Assembly: GCF_000743945.1 (NCBI RefSeq)
Contig: NZ_CP009238.1
Location: 1,488,001-1,552,000, forward strand
Direction: 5' to 3'
DNA from: Basilea psittacipulmonis DSM 24701
GTDB taxonomy: Bacteria; Pseudomonadota; Gammaproteobacteria; Burkholderiales; Burkholderiaceae_B
Length of the DNA stretch: 64,000 nt
The position numbers and the translations under genes were made by a program. Shown one piece after another: positions 27,015 through 35,329 of this stretch (its first letter is position 1; every line of letters starts with the position of its first letter). The notes below the pieces were generated by a model. The model saw only the letters and a program-made list of their open reading frames with translations. It had not been told where the DNA came from and searched no databases.

Positions 27015-27020
27015 ATTGTA
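27015..27020 (-). promoter_or_regulatory. rnpB -10 box
   Basis: TACAAT on the minus strand, nine bases before the inferred RNA 5' end. The -35 region is weak. Confidence 0.5.
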
Positions 27021-27070
27021 CACCGCTAATCTATTAAAATATACTTTATAGTTTGCTTTTTCAATTTATT

Positions 27071-28873
27071 ATGTCCACACTCATTACTTTAAATAATGTT
27101 TCATTAGCCTTTGGCCACCATCCCCTCTTAGATCACGCCAATCTTTCCATCTCTAGCATGGAACGAATCGGATTAATTGGCCGAAATGGTGCAGGCAAAT
27201 CCTCCCTACTCAAGATTCTTGACAAAAGAATTCAAGTAGATGATGGCGAAGTCATTTTTAGTGCAGGGTTACACACCTTGACCGTTGAACAAGAACCCGT
27301 ACTGCCTGAAAACCAAACTATTTATGAAGTATTGAGTGAGGGAATGCAAGAACAAGAAGATTGGTCAAAAGGGGCTCGAGCGAAAACCCTTATTGATCAG
27401 CTTCGTCTTGATGAAAACGCTTTGATTTCGGGATTATCTGGCGGCACCAAAAAACGAATTGCATTAGCCAAAGCCTTTATCAACCAACCTGAATTATTAC
27501 TATTAGACGAACCAACCAATCACCTAGATTTAGAGGGAATTCTTTGGTTAGAACAGATGATACAAACCTTTTCTGGGGCGGTAATGGTCATTACTCACGA
27601 TCGTCGATTCTTAGATGCCATCACTGATCGCATTATCGAATTAGATAGAGGTACACTACATAGTTTTCCTGGTAACTATACCCAGTGGCAAGAACGCAAA
27701 ATGGCTTGGTTAGAAGCCGAAGCACAACAAAACGCGAAGTTTGATAAATTTCTTGCCCAAGAAGAAGTATGGATTCGAAAAGGCATTGAAGCGCGTCGTA
27801 CGCGTAATGAGGGGCGTGTGCGACGATTAGAAGCGTTACGTTTAGAACGTTCCCAAAGACGCGAACGTATCGGCAATGTCAGCTTTATGATCGACAGTGG
27901 TGAACGTAGCGGAAAATTAGTAGCCGAATTACAACACATTTTTAAATCTTATGGGTCAAAAACCATTATTCAGGATTACAGCACCACGATTATGCGAGGA
28001 GATCGTATTGGGATCATCGGCCCTAATGGCGTAGGCAAAACCACGTTAATCCATATCATTTTAGGCAAGATCCCACCCGACCAAGGCAAAATCAGGTTAG
28101 GCACGAATTTAAATATTGCTTACTTTGATCAAATGCGCGATCAATTAGACGAACATGCCACACTTTGCGAGGTAATTAATCCTGGAAGCGAATGGGTGGA
28201 GATTGGGAATGAACGCAAACATATCATGAGTTATTTAGGAGATTTTTTATTCTCTCCTGCTCGTGCGAATTCCCCTGTTTCCAGCTTATCGGGTGGTGAA
28301 AGAGCTAGATTACTGATGGCAAGACTATTTGCTCGCCCCGCTAATGTCCTCGTGATGGACGAACCCACGAACGATCTGGATATTGAGACATTAGAGTTAT
28401 TAGAAACGCTTATTCAAGAATATCAAGGTACCGTTATTATCGTCAGCCACGATAGAACATTCCTTGAAAACGTGGTTACTCAGTCTATTGTGTACCAAGG
28501 ACAAGGCGTTTGGAAAGATTTTGTCGGCGTGGATTGGGATAATGTCATGGCGCATTTAAGCGAACCGACCTCCTCGCCAACACCTGCTAAACCTCAGACT
28601 TCTACCACTCACGATAGAATCTCCCGCCCTAAAACCAAAAAATTAGGTCAATACGAAGAAAAGGAATTAGCTCAAATTCCTGAGAAAATCACTGAATTAG
28701 AAAACCAACAAATGGCTTTAAGTGAAGAATTATCGAATCCTGAACTTTATGAAACCCCAGAAGGAATGGAAACCGTCACTCGCATTCAACACCAAATCGC
28801 TGAGATTGAACACAACATTCTAAAACTCATGCAACGATGGGAAGTGCTAGAAGCTCGCCAACAAGCGGATTAA
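27071..28873 (+). CDS. uup: ABC-F family ATPase Uup
   Basis: A 600-residue soluble protein with two ABC cassettes and no membrane span. The first has GRNGAGKSS, LSGGTKKRIALAKAF and LLLDEPTNHLDLE; the second has GPNGVGKTT, LSGGERARLLMARLF and VLVMDEPTNDLDIE. The C-terminal segment from about residue 535 (YEEKELAQIPEKITELE) is the coiled-coil domain that distinguishes Uup from EttA or YheS and binds DNA or ribosome. Uup acts on ribosomes and limits precise transposon excision in E. coli. I start at ATG 27071, six codons inside the longest frame. Its last 110 bp are duplicated immediately downstream. Confidence 0.93.
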   Translation: MSTLITLNNVSLAFGHHPLLDHANLSISSMERIGLIGRNGAGKSSLLKILDKRIQVDDGEVIFSAGLHTLTVEQEPVLPENQTIYEVLSEGMQEQEDWSKGARAKTLIDQLRLDENALISGLSGGTKKRIALAKAFINQPELLLLDEPTNHLDLEGILWLEQMIQTFSGAVMVITHDRRFLDAITDRIIELDRGTLHSFPGNYTQWQERKMAWLEAEAQQNAKFDKFLAQEEVWIRKGIEARRTRNEGRVRRLEALRLERSQRRERIGNVSFMIDSGERSGKLVAELQHIFKSYGSKTIIQDYSTTIMRGDRIGIIGPNGVGKTTLIHIILGKIPPDQGKIRLGTNLNIAYFDQMRDQLDEHATLCEVINPGSEWVEIGNERKHIMSYLGDFLFSPARANSPVSSLSGGERARLLMARLFARPANVLVMDEPTNDLDIETLELLETLIQEYQGTVIIVSHDRTFLENVVTQSIVYQGQGVWKDFVGVDWDNVMAHLSEPTSSPTPAKPQTSTTHDRISRPKTKKLGQYEEKELAQIPEKITELENQQMALSEELSNPELYETPEGMETVTRIQHQIAEIEHNILKLMQRWEVLEARQQAD

Positions 28874-29104
28874 TAAAGATCAGAGGGACACTTATCAGCA
28901 ATCTTTTTATAAATGACATAAGGTCATTTGGAATGGAAACCGTCACTCGCATTCAACACCAAATCACTGAGATTGAACACAACATTTTAAAACTCATGCA
29001 ACGATGGGAAGTGCTAGAAGCTCGCCAACAAGCGGATTAACAAAGATCAGAGGGACACTTATAGGCAATCTGTTTTATAAATGACATAAGGCCATTTGGA
29101 ATGG
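28763..29104. repeat. 167-bp tandem duplication of the uup/zapD 3' junction
   Basis: Unit 1 runs 28763-28929 and unit 2 28930-29097; both begin at GGAATGG, and a third GGAATGG lies at 29098-29104 inside zapD. Each unit carries the last 110 bp of uup including its TAA, the spacer AAAGATCAGAGGGACACTTAT and the last bases of zapD in reverse. The units differ by only a handful of substitutions and one inserted base. The copy of the uup end (28937-29040) has no start of its own. Confidence 0.92.
28934..29040 (+). pseudogene. duplicated uup C-terminal fragment
   Basis: In frame it encodes METVTRIQHQITEIEHN and the rest of the Uup tail to RQQAD-stop, differing from the parent by one residue (A to T). 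It is a fragment of about 35 codons produced by the tandem duplication. An upstream in-frame start at 28837 only reads through the uup end in another frame. Confidence 0.8.
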
Positions 29105-29830
29105 TATTTTTTGTCGTGCAAAATCACTTTCCAAACGTTCATCTAGGCATTTAAAAGAAACAGACATCATATGTCTATTGGCGGTCAACTCAGGATAAAT
29201 TCTCAATGAGCCAGAAATCTGGATCCTTGCTAATTGGTAAGATTTACCTTTTAAAACCTCACAATAAGTGCCATCTGCTTTAGATACCATCTCAACCATT
29301 GGTGCGGAATTTCTCAAATTTTCTAATAATAATTTGATGGCATTATATAGCGGTAATAAAGGAACAATCCATGTATTGAGCATATCCATGCGTTCTTGAA
29401 CTGGTGTGGTTTGCCAAAGATAATAAACAGGCACTTCAGCGGGTGTTGCAAATCCAAAACTTGAGAATCGATTACGCACTTGAATCAGCCATTTATTATC
29501 TCGAACCGACTGCCCTAATCGTTCACATTCTGTTAATTTATCTGCAACAGTTTGTAATCGATGAATCGCCTTATCAATCGCGGTATCATTGACCCCCTCA
29601 CATCCTCGATACGCCTCGATACTTTGTTTTTGTTTATCTATTTCTTGCATTAAACCAGAACGTATCTCTGCTCGTTCACACGCATCAACCAGTTCAAACA
29701 GAACTTTAATGGCGACTTGTTGCATTAAAGGGTCTTGTTGTTTTGAAAGTTCCAAAAGTCGTTCAAATAACGCTTCTAATCGAATTAATGAACGTACACG
29801 CTCTATCAAAGAAAATTCAAATAATACCAA
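29075..29830 (-). CDS. zapD: cell division protein ZapD
   Basis: A 251-residue ZapD (YacF, DUF1342) protein, which cross-links FtsZ filaments at the septum. The N-terminal helical half begins VLFEFSLIERVRSLIRLEALF and the C-terminal beta domain contains YCEVLKGKSYQLARIQI and MSVSFKCL. Length and the partner coaE immediately upstream (two bases between the coaE stop and the ATG) match the usual coaE-zapD pair. Its 3' end lies in the tandem duplication shared with uup, so its last codons also occur, in part, in the repeat. Confidence 0.93.
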   Translation of the reverse strand: MVLFEFSLIERVRSLIRLEALFERLLELSKQQDPLMQQVAIKVLFELVDACERAEIRSGLMQEIDKQKQSIEAYRGCEGVNDTAIDKAIHRLQTVADKLTECERLGQSVRDNKWLIQVRNRFSSFGFATPAEVPVYYLWQTTPVQERMDMLNTWIVPLLPLYNAIKLLLENLRNSAPMVEMVSKADGTYCEVLKGKSYQLARIQISGSLRIYPELTANRHMMSVSFKCLDERLESDFARQKIPFQMALCHL

Positions 29831-29832
29831 AA

Positions 29833-30462
29833 TTATCCCTCTTTTTTAGATGATTCATGCAACCAACGTTCATGCAAGGCATTCACTTGTTCTTCAAGTT
29901 GCAAAAGGGTTACTTCCTGATCATTATGAATTACCGCATCCGCATACTCAAGTCTTTTTGTCCTTGGTGCCTGTAAAGCAATAATTTTCATGACCTGATC
30001 ACGGCTGTAATGACTTCTTGCCATCACTCTGTTTATCTGAGTTTCCGGATCACAATCAACCACACAGATATGATCAAAAAAATCTTTGTACCGATCTATG
30101 GATTCAATCAGTAAAGGAATATCAAACACCACATATGCCGTATCAGCATGTTCATAGCATTCTTGCATCTCTTTACGAATCATCGGATGCAATATCTGTT
30201 CCAGTCGCCATTTCTGAGTATTATCTGAAAGAATCAATCCTCTCATATAATCTCGATTCATGCCCGTTTCAACAACAGATTTTTCTCCAAACGTCGCTTT
30301 AATTTGTGCCAATGCTCGACCATTTTTCCCCGTTAGCTCACGTGAAATCCGATCCGCATCAATGATCAATATTCCTTTTTTTTGCAAACTATCAGCCACT
30401 GTGGATTTTCCTGATCCAATACCACCTGTTAAACCGATTTTTAGCAAAGGTTTACGCACCAT
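29833..30462 (-). CDS. coaE: dephospho-CoA kinase
   Basis: A 209-residue P-loop kinase that makes coenzyme A from dephospho-CoA and ATP in the last biosynthetic step. The P-loop GLTGGIGSGKSTVAD is at residues 10-24, followed by the DADRISREL motif, the HPMIRKEMQE lid region and VVDCDPETQINRVMAR. It is the first gene of the coaE-zapD pair. The prepilin peptidase gene that often precedes it in Proteobacteria is absent here. Confidence 0.95.
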   Translation of the reverse strand: MVRKPLLKIGLTGGIGSGKSTVADSLQKKGILIIDADRISRELTGKNGRALAQIKATFGEKSVVETGMNRDYMRGLILSDNTQKWRLEQILHPMIRKEMQECYEHADTAYVVFDIPLLIESIDRYKDFFDHICVVDCDPETQINRVMARSHYSRDQVMKIIALQAPRTKRLEYADAVIHNDQEVTLLQLEEQVNALHERWLHESSKKEG

Positions 30463-30754
30463 AGTCGCTTCCTTGAATCATTCTATTGTAAAACAAAATA
30501 AACCCTTGTTACGTGGAATATACGGATAAATAAAAAAAGCCGTTGATTAAATCGATTCTAAACAGCTTTTGGGGTTCATCATCTCGAGAAACATCTCCTG
30601 CGTCTAGGTTCATCATCTCAAGAATCAAGAAACATCTCTCGCCCTCAACCTCTCATCATTTTTGAACTCTTTATTTGAACGTGCTTGAGGTATCCAGCCA
30701 CTTTTGAAAGGCTTATTTAAATAAATGGAATGTTGAATTTTCTTTTTAGACAAA
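30463..30754. other. intergenic with two imperfect 35-bp repeats
   Basis: GGTTCATCATCTC(A/G)AG...AAACATCTC occurs at 30573 and 30608. Otherwise AT-rich DNA without a recognisable gene; holds the coaE promoter. Confidence 0.45.
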
Positions 30755-30808
30755 CAAAAAATCTGAACTCCTTTTCAATGATAAACACCATCAAATAAGG
30801 AGTTCAGA
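30755..30808 (-). terminator. rho-independent terminator of the BI-1 family gene
   Basis: Arms TCTGAACTCCTT and AAGGAGTTCAGA (12 bp perfect) with a 23-base loop, followed by a T-rich run on the minus strand. Confidence 0.85.
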
Positions 30809-30824
30809 CTTTGAAGTATATTAA

Positions 30825-31502
30825 TTAACGACGATTTAAAGCAGATAAAATATTTAACAATGCAAGGAAAATATTTATCAAATCTAGGTAAATAGACAAT
30901 GTTGCCATGACGTAGTTTGTCTCACCACCACGAATCACTCTTTGCATATCAATCAAAAGAAATGCAGAGAATACCAACAATGCTATCGCAGAAATCGCTA
31001 AACTCAAGGCACTCATGTGCAAGAACATATTCGCAATCGCCATTACAATCAGTAACACCACACCGATCGTTAAAAACGATGTCCATGATGAAAGATCTTT
31101 CTTAGTAACCGTAGCGATCAAAGACATCACTATAAAAATGGCAAACGTACCTGACGAGGCCAACAAAATAATCTCACCGCCATTTGGAAGTGTCTGCACC
31201 GATGCTAACGCACCCGATAACATCACCCCCTCAATAAACGTGAACAGCAATAAAAATACCACGCCTAACGCATTATCTTTATTCGCATTGATCAAATAAA
31301 AAAGACCAAACATTGAAGCAAAAAAGACGATGACAAACATAATGCCCGTCATGTAGTAATACAACTGAAAATGAATGGCTACTGCTGCTCCCACAACCGT
31401 TGGAAGAAGCGACAAAGCAAGCATCCATAATGTATTACGTAATACCTTGTTCATCGATCCCGCAGACACCGTCGGCGAGTAATTAGGTTCAAATGCAGAC
31501 AT
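30825..31502 (-). CDS. Bax inhibitor-1 / YccA family membrane protein
   Basis: A 225-residue inner-membrane protein with about seven hydrophobic spans. LLFTFIEGVMLSGALASVQT and the conserved FLLIDMQRVIRGGETNYVMA and LDLINIFLALLNIL motifs are those of the BI-1/YbhL/YccA family. YccA modulates the FtsH protease in E. coli; relatives are pH-sensitive ion channels. The role here is inferred from the family only. Its leader lies next to a 53-bp tandem repeat array. Confidence 0.88.
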   Translation of the reverse strand: MSAFEPNYSPTVSAGSMNKVLRNTLWMLALSLLPTVVGAAVAIHFQLYYYMTGIMFVIVFFASMFGLFYLINANKDNALGVVFLLLFTFIEGVMLSGALASVQTLPNGGEIILLASSGTFAIFIVMSLIATVTKKDLSSWTSFLTIGVVLLIVMAIANMFLHMSALSLAISAIALLVFSAFLLIDMQRVIRGGETNYVMATLSIYLDLINIFLALLNILSALNRR

Positions 31503-31564
31503 ATTGACCTCCTTATAAAAAAATATTATTCAGCACATCAAAAAAAGTTTATGCCAAAAAACTA

Positions 31565-31837
31565 AACCCACTCCAACACATTCATCGCAAGTTCACACCT
31601 GCTTTGTTTCGCGTTGGAATCTAAACCAACACATTCATCGCAAGTTCTCACCTGCTTTGTCTCGCGTTGAAATCTAAACCAACACATTCATCACAAGTTC
31701 ACACCCGCTTTGTCTCGCGTTGGAATCTAAACCAACACATTCATCACAAGTTTACACCCGCTTTGTTTCGCGTTGGAATCTAAACCAACACATTCATCAC
31801 AAGTTCACACCTGTTTTGTCTCGCGTTGGAAATTAAC
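31565..31837. repeat. 53-bp tandem repeat, five copies
   Basis: Units with CCAACACATTCATC start at 31573, 31626, 31679, 31732 and 31785, each continuing CACAAGTTCACACC(C/T)GCTTTG and ending CTCGCGTTGGAATCTAAA. Spacing is exactly 53 bp. Within each unit CCAAC and GTTGG are inverted and could pair. It fills the gap between holC and the BI-1 gene on the minus strand. Confidence 0.9.
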
Positions 31838-31839
31838 CA

Positions 31840-32295
31840 TTAATTACCCGCTGCCAGTTCATCATATTTCATGGATTTCATCTGGTGTTGGGCTTGTTTA
31901 TAGTTTCGCCATCGATTTCTTGCATTCTCTATGTCTTGTTCCACAGTTGAGACAATCTCCATGACTTTTGAAAATTTCTCAAAACAAGGTGGTATTTCAT
32001 TCGATAGATTCAACAACCAATCCTCTGGTCGAATATCTATATTTTCAAACTGATGACACAGTAATAATTTAGCATGTTTTTTCACGTTTGGTGCGGGTTC
32101 TGGCTCATTGACATCAATCAAAGGTAAAAATAAATCTCCCTCCATATTCCACAAAATACGTTGGAGTTTATCTTCACGAGCTTTGCCAGGACAATAAACA
32201 ATGACCCTTTCTCCCTCACTAACACGTTTTGCGATCGTTTTACTCGCTTGAACAAAACGATCGGGAACGCCAAACAAAAAATACACTCGAGACAT
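31840..32295 (-). CDS. holC: DNA polymerase III subunit chi
   Basis: A 151-residue protein recognised mainly by its position just after pepA and by the chi-family pattern: MSRVYFLFGVPDRFVQASKTI, RVIVYCPGKAREDKLQRILWN and LLNLSNEIPPCFEKFSKVMEIV. Chi links the clamp loader to SSB at the fork. The pepA-holC order is conserved in Proteobacteria; valS, the usual third gene, is not here. One base separates it from the pepA stop. Confidence 0.88.
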   Translation of the reverse strand: MSRVYFLFGVPDRFVQASKTIAKRVSEGERVIVYCPGKAREDKLQRILWNMEGDLFLPLIDVNEPEPAPNVKKHAKLLLCHQFENIDIRPEDWLLNLSNEIPPCFEKFSKVMEIVSTVEQDIENARNRWRNYKQAQHQMKSMKYDELAAGN

Positions 32296-32296
32296 A

Positions 32297-33799
32297 CTAT
32301 TCAGATTTCAACTGATTTTCCAAGAACTGCACTAATAAAGGCACTGGACGACCTGTCGCACCTTTTTGGGATCCTTTTGTCCAAGCCGTACCCGCAATAT
32401 CCAAATGAGCCCATGTATAATCCGTTGCAAACTTAGATAGGAAACAAGCTGCCGTAATGGAACCGCCTGCTGGACCGCCAATGTTCTGAAGATCTGCAAA
32501 ATTACTTTTCAGTAATTCGTGATAGCTTTCTTCCAAAGGCATATGCCAAGCTCGATCACTTGTTGCTTTACCTGCCGCTAACAATTCCTGAGCCAAGGCA
32601 TCGTCATTCGCATACAAACCGCTTAATTCATTACCCAAGGCAATCACGCAAGCCCCCGTTAAAGTCGCCACATCGATAACTAACTTGGGTTTAAACTGTT
32701 TAGCATAAGTTAATGCATCACACAAAATCAAACGTCCTTCCGCATCAGTATTCAATACTTCAATCGTCAAGCCAGACATACTGGTCACCACATCACCCGG
32801 TTTCGTTGCACGACCACTTGGCATATTTTCTGTGGCAGGCACCAATACCACCAGATCAATAGGAAGTTTCATTTCTGCTACCGCTTTAATCGTGCCTAAT
32901 ACAGAAGCTGCACCACCCATATCAAACTTCATCTCATCCATTCCCAAACCAGGTTTCAACGAGATACCGCCCGAATCAAATGTCACCCCTTTGCCCACCA
33001 AGACGTAAGGATGTTTTAGCTTATTCGCTTTAGCCCCACTTTTACCAAAATACTTCAACACGAGAAAACGTGGTTCTTGTTCACTACCTGCTGCAACCGA
33101 CAAAAACGCCCCCATGTTCAAGGCTTCGATTTGTTTACGTTTTAGCACCTCAACTTTAATGGATTTATATGTTTTACCCAAAGCTAATGCCTGTTGGGCC
33201 AAATAACTCGGCGTTGCATAATTACCTGGTAGATTGGCTAATTGTTTTGCAAAATTCTGTCCTAACGCCACCGCTTGTCCCATCTGAGCGGCTTGTTGCA
33301 CGGTTTCAGCCTCATCTCTAGGAACCATAAACGTTACCTGAGACAAAGTGGGTGCTGATGGTTTATGTGCTTTACTAAAGCTTGTATCATAACGATAATT
33401 ACCCAACTCTAAATAACGAGCAGCTAATTTTGCTCGTTCCGCCATGCTGACTCCCTCAATGCTTTCCTGAATAATCGTATCAGCAATCTTTTCCAAAGAA
33501 GCAGCATTCGCATAACGGCTCACACTTTCATATGCTTTCTGCAATGAATTAATGTTGTAATTTGCCTGATCGCCCAATCCTACCAAAACCACACGTTTTG
33601 CTTTAATACCAGAGAGATTTCTCAATACCAATGTTTCGCCAATATTTGCCTTAAACTCCCCTTTCAAGGCTATAATATGCTCACCAATCGCTTCAATTCC
33701 TTGGGCATTGGTATTCAAAGCATCTTTATACACGCCAACGAATAAAGCATGAGTGTTAAATTCTAAAGGTTTTGTACTAAGTTTTGTGTTGAATTGCAT
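32297..33799 (-). CDS. pepA: leucyl aminopeptidase (cytosol aminopeptidase)
   Basis: A 500-residue M17 metallopeptidase. The C-terminal catalytic domain has VGKGVTFDSGGISLKP (Lys and first Asp), KFDMGGAASVLG, and the signature NTDAEGRLILCDALTY supplying metal ligands and catalytic Arg. The N-terminal alpha/beta domain begins at about residue 18. Besides peptide trimming, E. coli PepA binds DNA in Xer recombination and carAB control. It is divergent from lptF with 50 bp between the starts. Confidence 0.96.
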   Translation of the reverse strand: MQFNTKLSTKPLEFNTHALFVGVYKDALNTNAQGIEAIGEHIIALKGEFKANIGETLVLRNLSGIKAKRVVLVGLGDQANYNINSLQKAYESVSRYANAASLEKIADTIIQESIEGVSMAERAKLAARYLELGNYRYDTSFSKAHKPSAPTLSQVTFMVPRDEAETVQQAAQMGQAVALGQNFAKQLANLPGNYATPSYLAQQALALGKTYKSIKVEVLKRKQIEALNMGAFLSVAAGSEQEPRFLVLKYFGKSGAKANKLKHPYVLVGKGVTFDSGGISLKPGLGMDEMKFDMGGAASVLGTIKAVAEMKLPIDLVVLVPATENMPSGRATKPGDVVTSMSGLTIEVLNTDAEGRLILCDALTYAKQFKPKLVIDVATLTGACVIALGNELSGLYANDDALAQELLAAGKATSDRAWHMPLEESYHELLKSNFADLQNIGGPAGGSITAACFLSKFATDYTWAHLDIAGTAWTKGSQKGATGRPVPLLVQFLENQLKSE

Positions 33800-33849
33800 G
33801 ATGTTTATCCTTTTATAAACCGATTTTATTGTATCAATTTAGAACCATT

Positions 33850-34965
33850 ATGTCCTTATTTAAACGTTCTGTCTCAAATGAAATTATCAGTCATACGAGC
33901 ATGGTATTTTGTACGTTAACCATTATTTGGATTAGTGTACTGTTAGTACGTTTACTAGGTCAAGCAACACAAGGGGCAATTGGTGCAGATTTAGTATTTG
34001 CCTTATCCTCATTGGCCGTCATTGCGGCGGTTCCCACCCTATTGACTTTATCTTTATTTCTAGGCGTGATCATGACCATTTCTCGCAATTATCGCGATCA
34101 CGAAATGATGGTGTGGTTTTCCAGTGGTGTCTCCACGATTGATTTTATTAAACCCACATTAAGAGTCACGCTACCTCTTTTTATTTTGATTACCCTACTA
34201 ACGCTTTTTGCTACCCCTTGGTCTCAACAACAAATCAGTGAGTACCGTGTTCGTTTCCAAAATCGTTCTGAAATTTCTAAAGTCGCTTTGGGACAGTTTA
34301 TTGAAGTAAGCGGGGGAGACAAAGTCGTGTTCATCGAACCCCCCAAAAATAGTACAGATGATATGGGACAGGTATTTGCTCGCATTCATTCACCTGGTTG
34401 GTACTCTATCATTCTATCCAAAAATGCTCGTATTTTGACTAATGATGCAGGCGAAAGATTGGTCCAATTAGGTGAGGGTACCCGTTATGATACGCAAGCT
34501 GATACCGCCGAATTTAGGACGATTGCGTTTGATCAATACACGATTCGTGTTTCTAATCCAGACGCGGCAGAACAGCAAAATCAAGTCAATAACGTTATTC
34601 AAAACCAAATTAAAGCACGCCCTAGTCTGCTACTTTTTAACGATCATCATGCTCGTTCGGATGCCGAACTTTTTTATCGTCTTAGCATCCCTATCGCCGC
34701 CATTATTCTATCGTTTTTAGCGATTCCATTAGGAGCGGTTAATCCCAGAATAGGTAAATCTGGGGCATTGATCATTGCTGGCTTACTCGCTTTGATTTAC
34801 ATGAATGTGATTAACTTGGCTCGCAGTTGGATTTCCTCTGGTAGTCTAAGTTACGTGCTTGCTTTGGTCTTAGTGCATGGTGCCATCGCACTGTGTACCA
34901 TTTATTTTTTCTGGTTAAGAATCCGTGTCAAAGCACCCAAACCACCTGTTAACATCGAAGCTTGA
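33850..34965 (+). CDS. lptF: LPS export ABC transporter permease LptF
   Basis: A 371-residue YjgP/YjgQ-family permease. Two N-terminal helices (about 15-40 and 53-75), a helix at about 95-118, a periplasmic beta-jellyroll domain (about 130-260) and three C-terminal helices are visible, the LptF/G plan. It starts MSLFKRSVSNEIISH and is divergent from pepA, the conserved position of LptF. LptF works as a heterodimer with LptG, which normally follows directly; here no lptG follows. Its last 80 bp are partly duplicated downstream. I start at ATG 33850, seven codons inside the longest frame. Confidence 0.93.
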   Translation: MSLFKRSVSNEIISHTSMVFCTLTIIWISVLLVRLLGQATQGAIGADLVFALSSLAVIAAVPTLLTLSLFLGVIMTISRNYRDHEMMVWFSSGVSTIDFIKPTLRVTLPLFILITLLTLFATPWSQQQISEYRVRFQNRSEISKVALGQFIEVSGGDKVVFIEPPKNSTDDMGQVFARIHSPGWYSIILSKNARILTNDAGERLVQLGEGTRYDTQADTAEFRTIAFDQYTIRVSNPDAAEQQNQVNNVIQNQIKARPSLLLFNDHHARSDAELFYRLSIPIAAIILSFLAIPLGAVNPRIGKSGALIIAGLLALIYMNVINLARSWISSGSLSYVLALVLVHGAIALCTIYFFWLRIRVKAPKPPVNIEA

Positions 34966-34975
34966 TGATCTGAAT

Positions 34976-35090
34976 TTTCCTCTGGTCATCTGTGAGGTTG
35001 ATCGATGTTGTCCTTTGTTAGCTTCATTACACGGTTGTTTTGATCTTCGTGCATGGTGCCATCACGCTGTGTACTATTTATTTTTTCTGG
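34976..35090 (+). repeat. diverged duplicate of the lptF 3' end
   Basis: TTTCCTCTGGT at 34976 repeats 34832, and GTGCATGGTGCCATC(A/G)C(G/A)CTGTGTAC(T/C)A then TTTATTTTTTCTGG at 35049-35090 repeats 34873-34914. The two blocks are offset by 144 and 176 bp, so about 32 bp of extra sequence separates them. Frames are broken. Confidence 0.8.
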
Positions 35091-35110
35091 AGAATCGGAC
35101 CGTTCGTTAG

Positions 35111-35215
35111 CATCCTTATACCCTCTCTCTTTATATGGCACATCGTCATATTGACGGCTTGTATCTAGGCGCGAAACATCCTTATATCCTCTCTCTTTAT
35201 ATGGCAAATCGTCAT
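35111..35215. repeat. 66-bp tandem repeat, two copies
   Basis: CATCCTTATA(C/T)CCTCTCTCTT then TATATGGCA(C/A)ATCGTCATA occurs at 35111 and 35177. Confidence 0.8.
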
Positions 35216-35269
35216 AACAAGGATGGGAGCAGATAAGAGATGAATTATGATCGCTTATAAAAGAAATAA

Positions 35270-35308
35270 GCATAAAAAAAACCGTTTACATCAAGCATAA
35301 ACGGTTTC
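35270..35308 (-). terminator. rho-independent terminator of the NlpC/P60 gene
   Basis: AAACCGTTTA pairs with TAAACGGTTT across a ten-base loop; eight T follow on the minus strand. Confidence 0.88.
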
Positions 35309-35329
35309 CTAGTGAGATTAGATGAAAGT

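Noticed and set aside
28837..29040. 67-codon frame across the uup end
   Set aside because: It reads the end of uup in another frame and then the duplicated uup tail; it is an artefact of the tandem duplication.
31565..31837. Possible CRISPR array from the regular 53-bp units
   Set aside because: The whole 53-bp unit is repeated; nothing inside it varies like a spacer.
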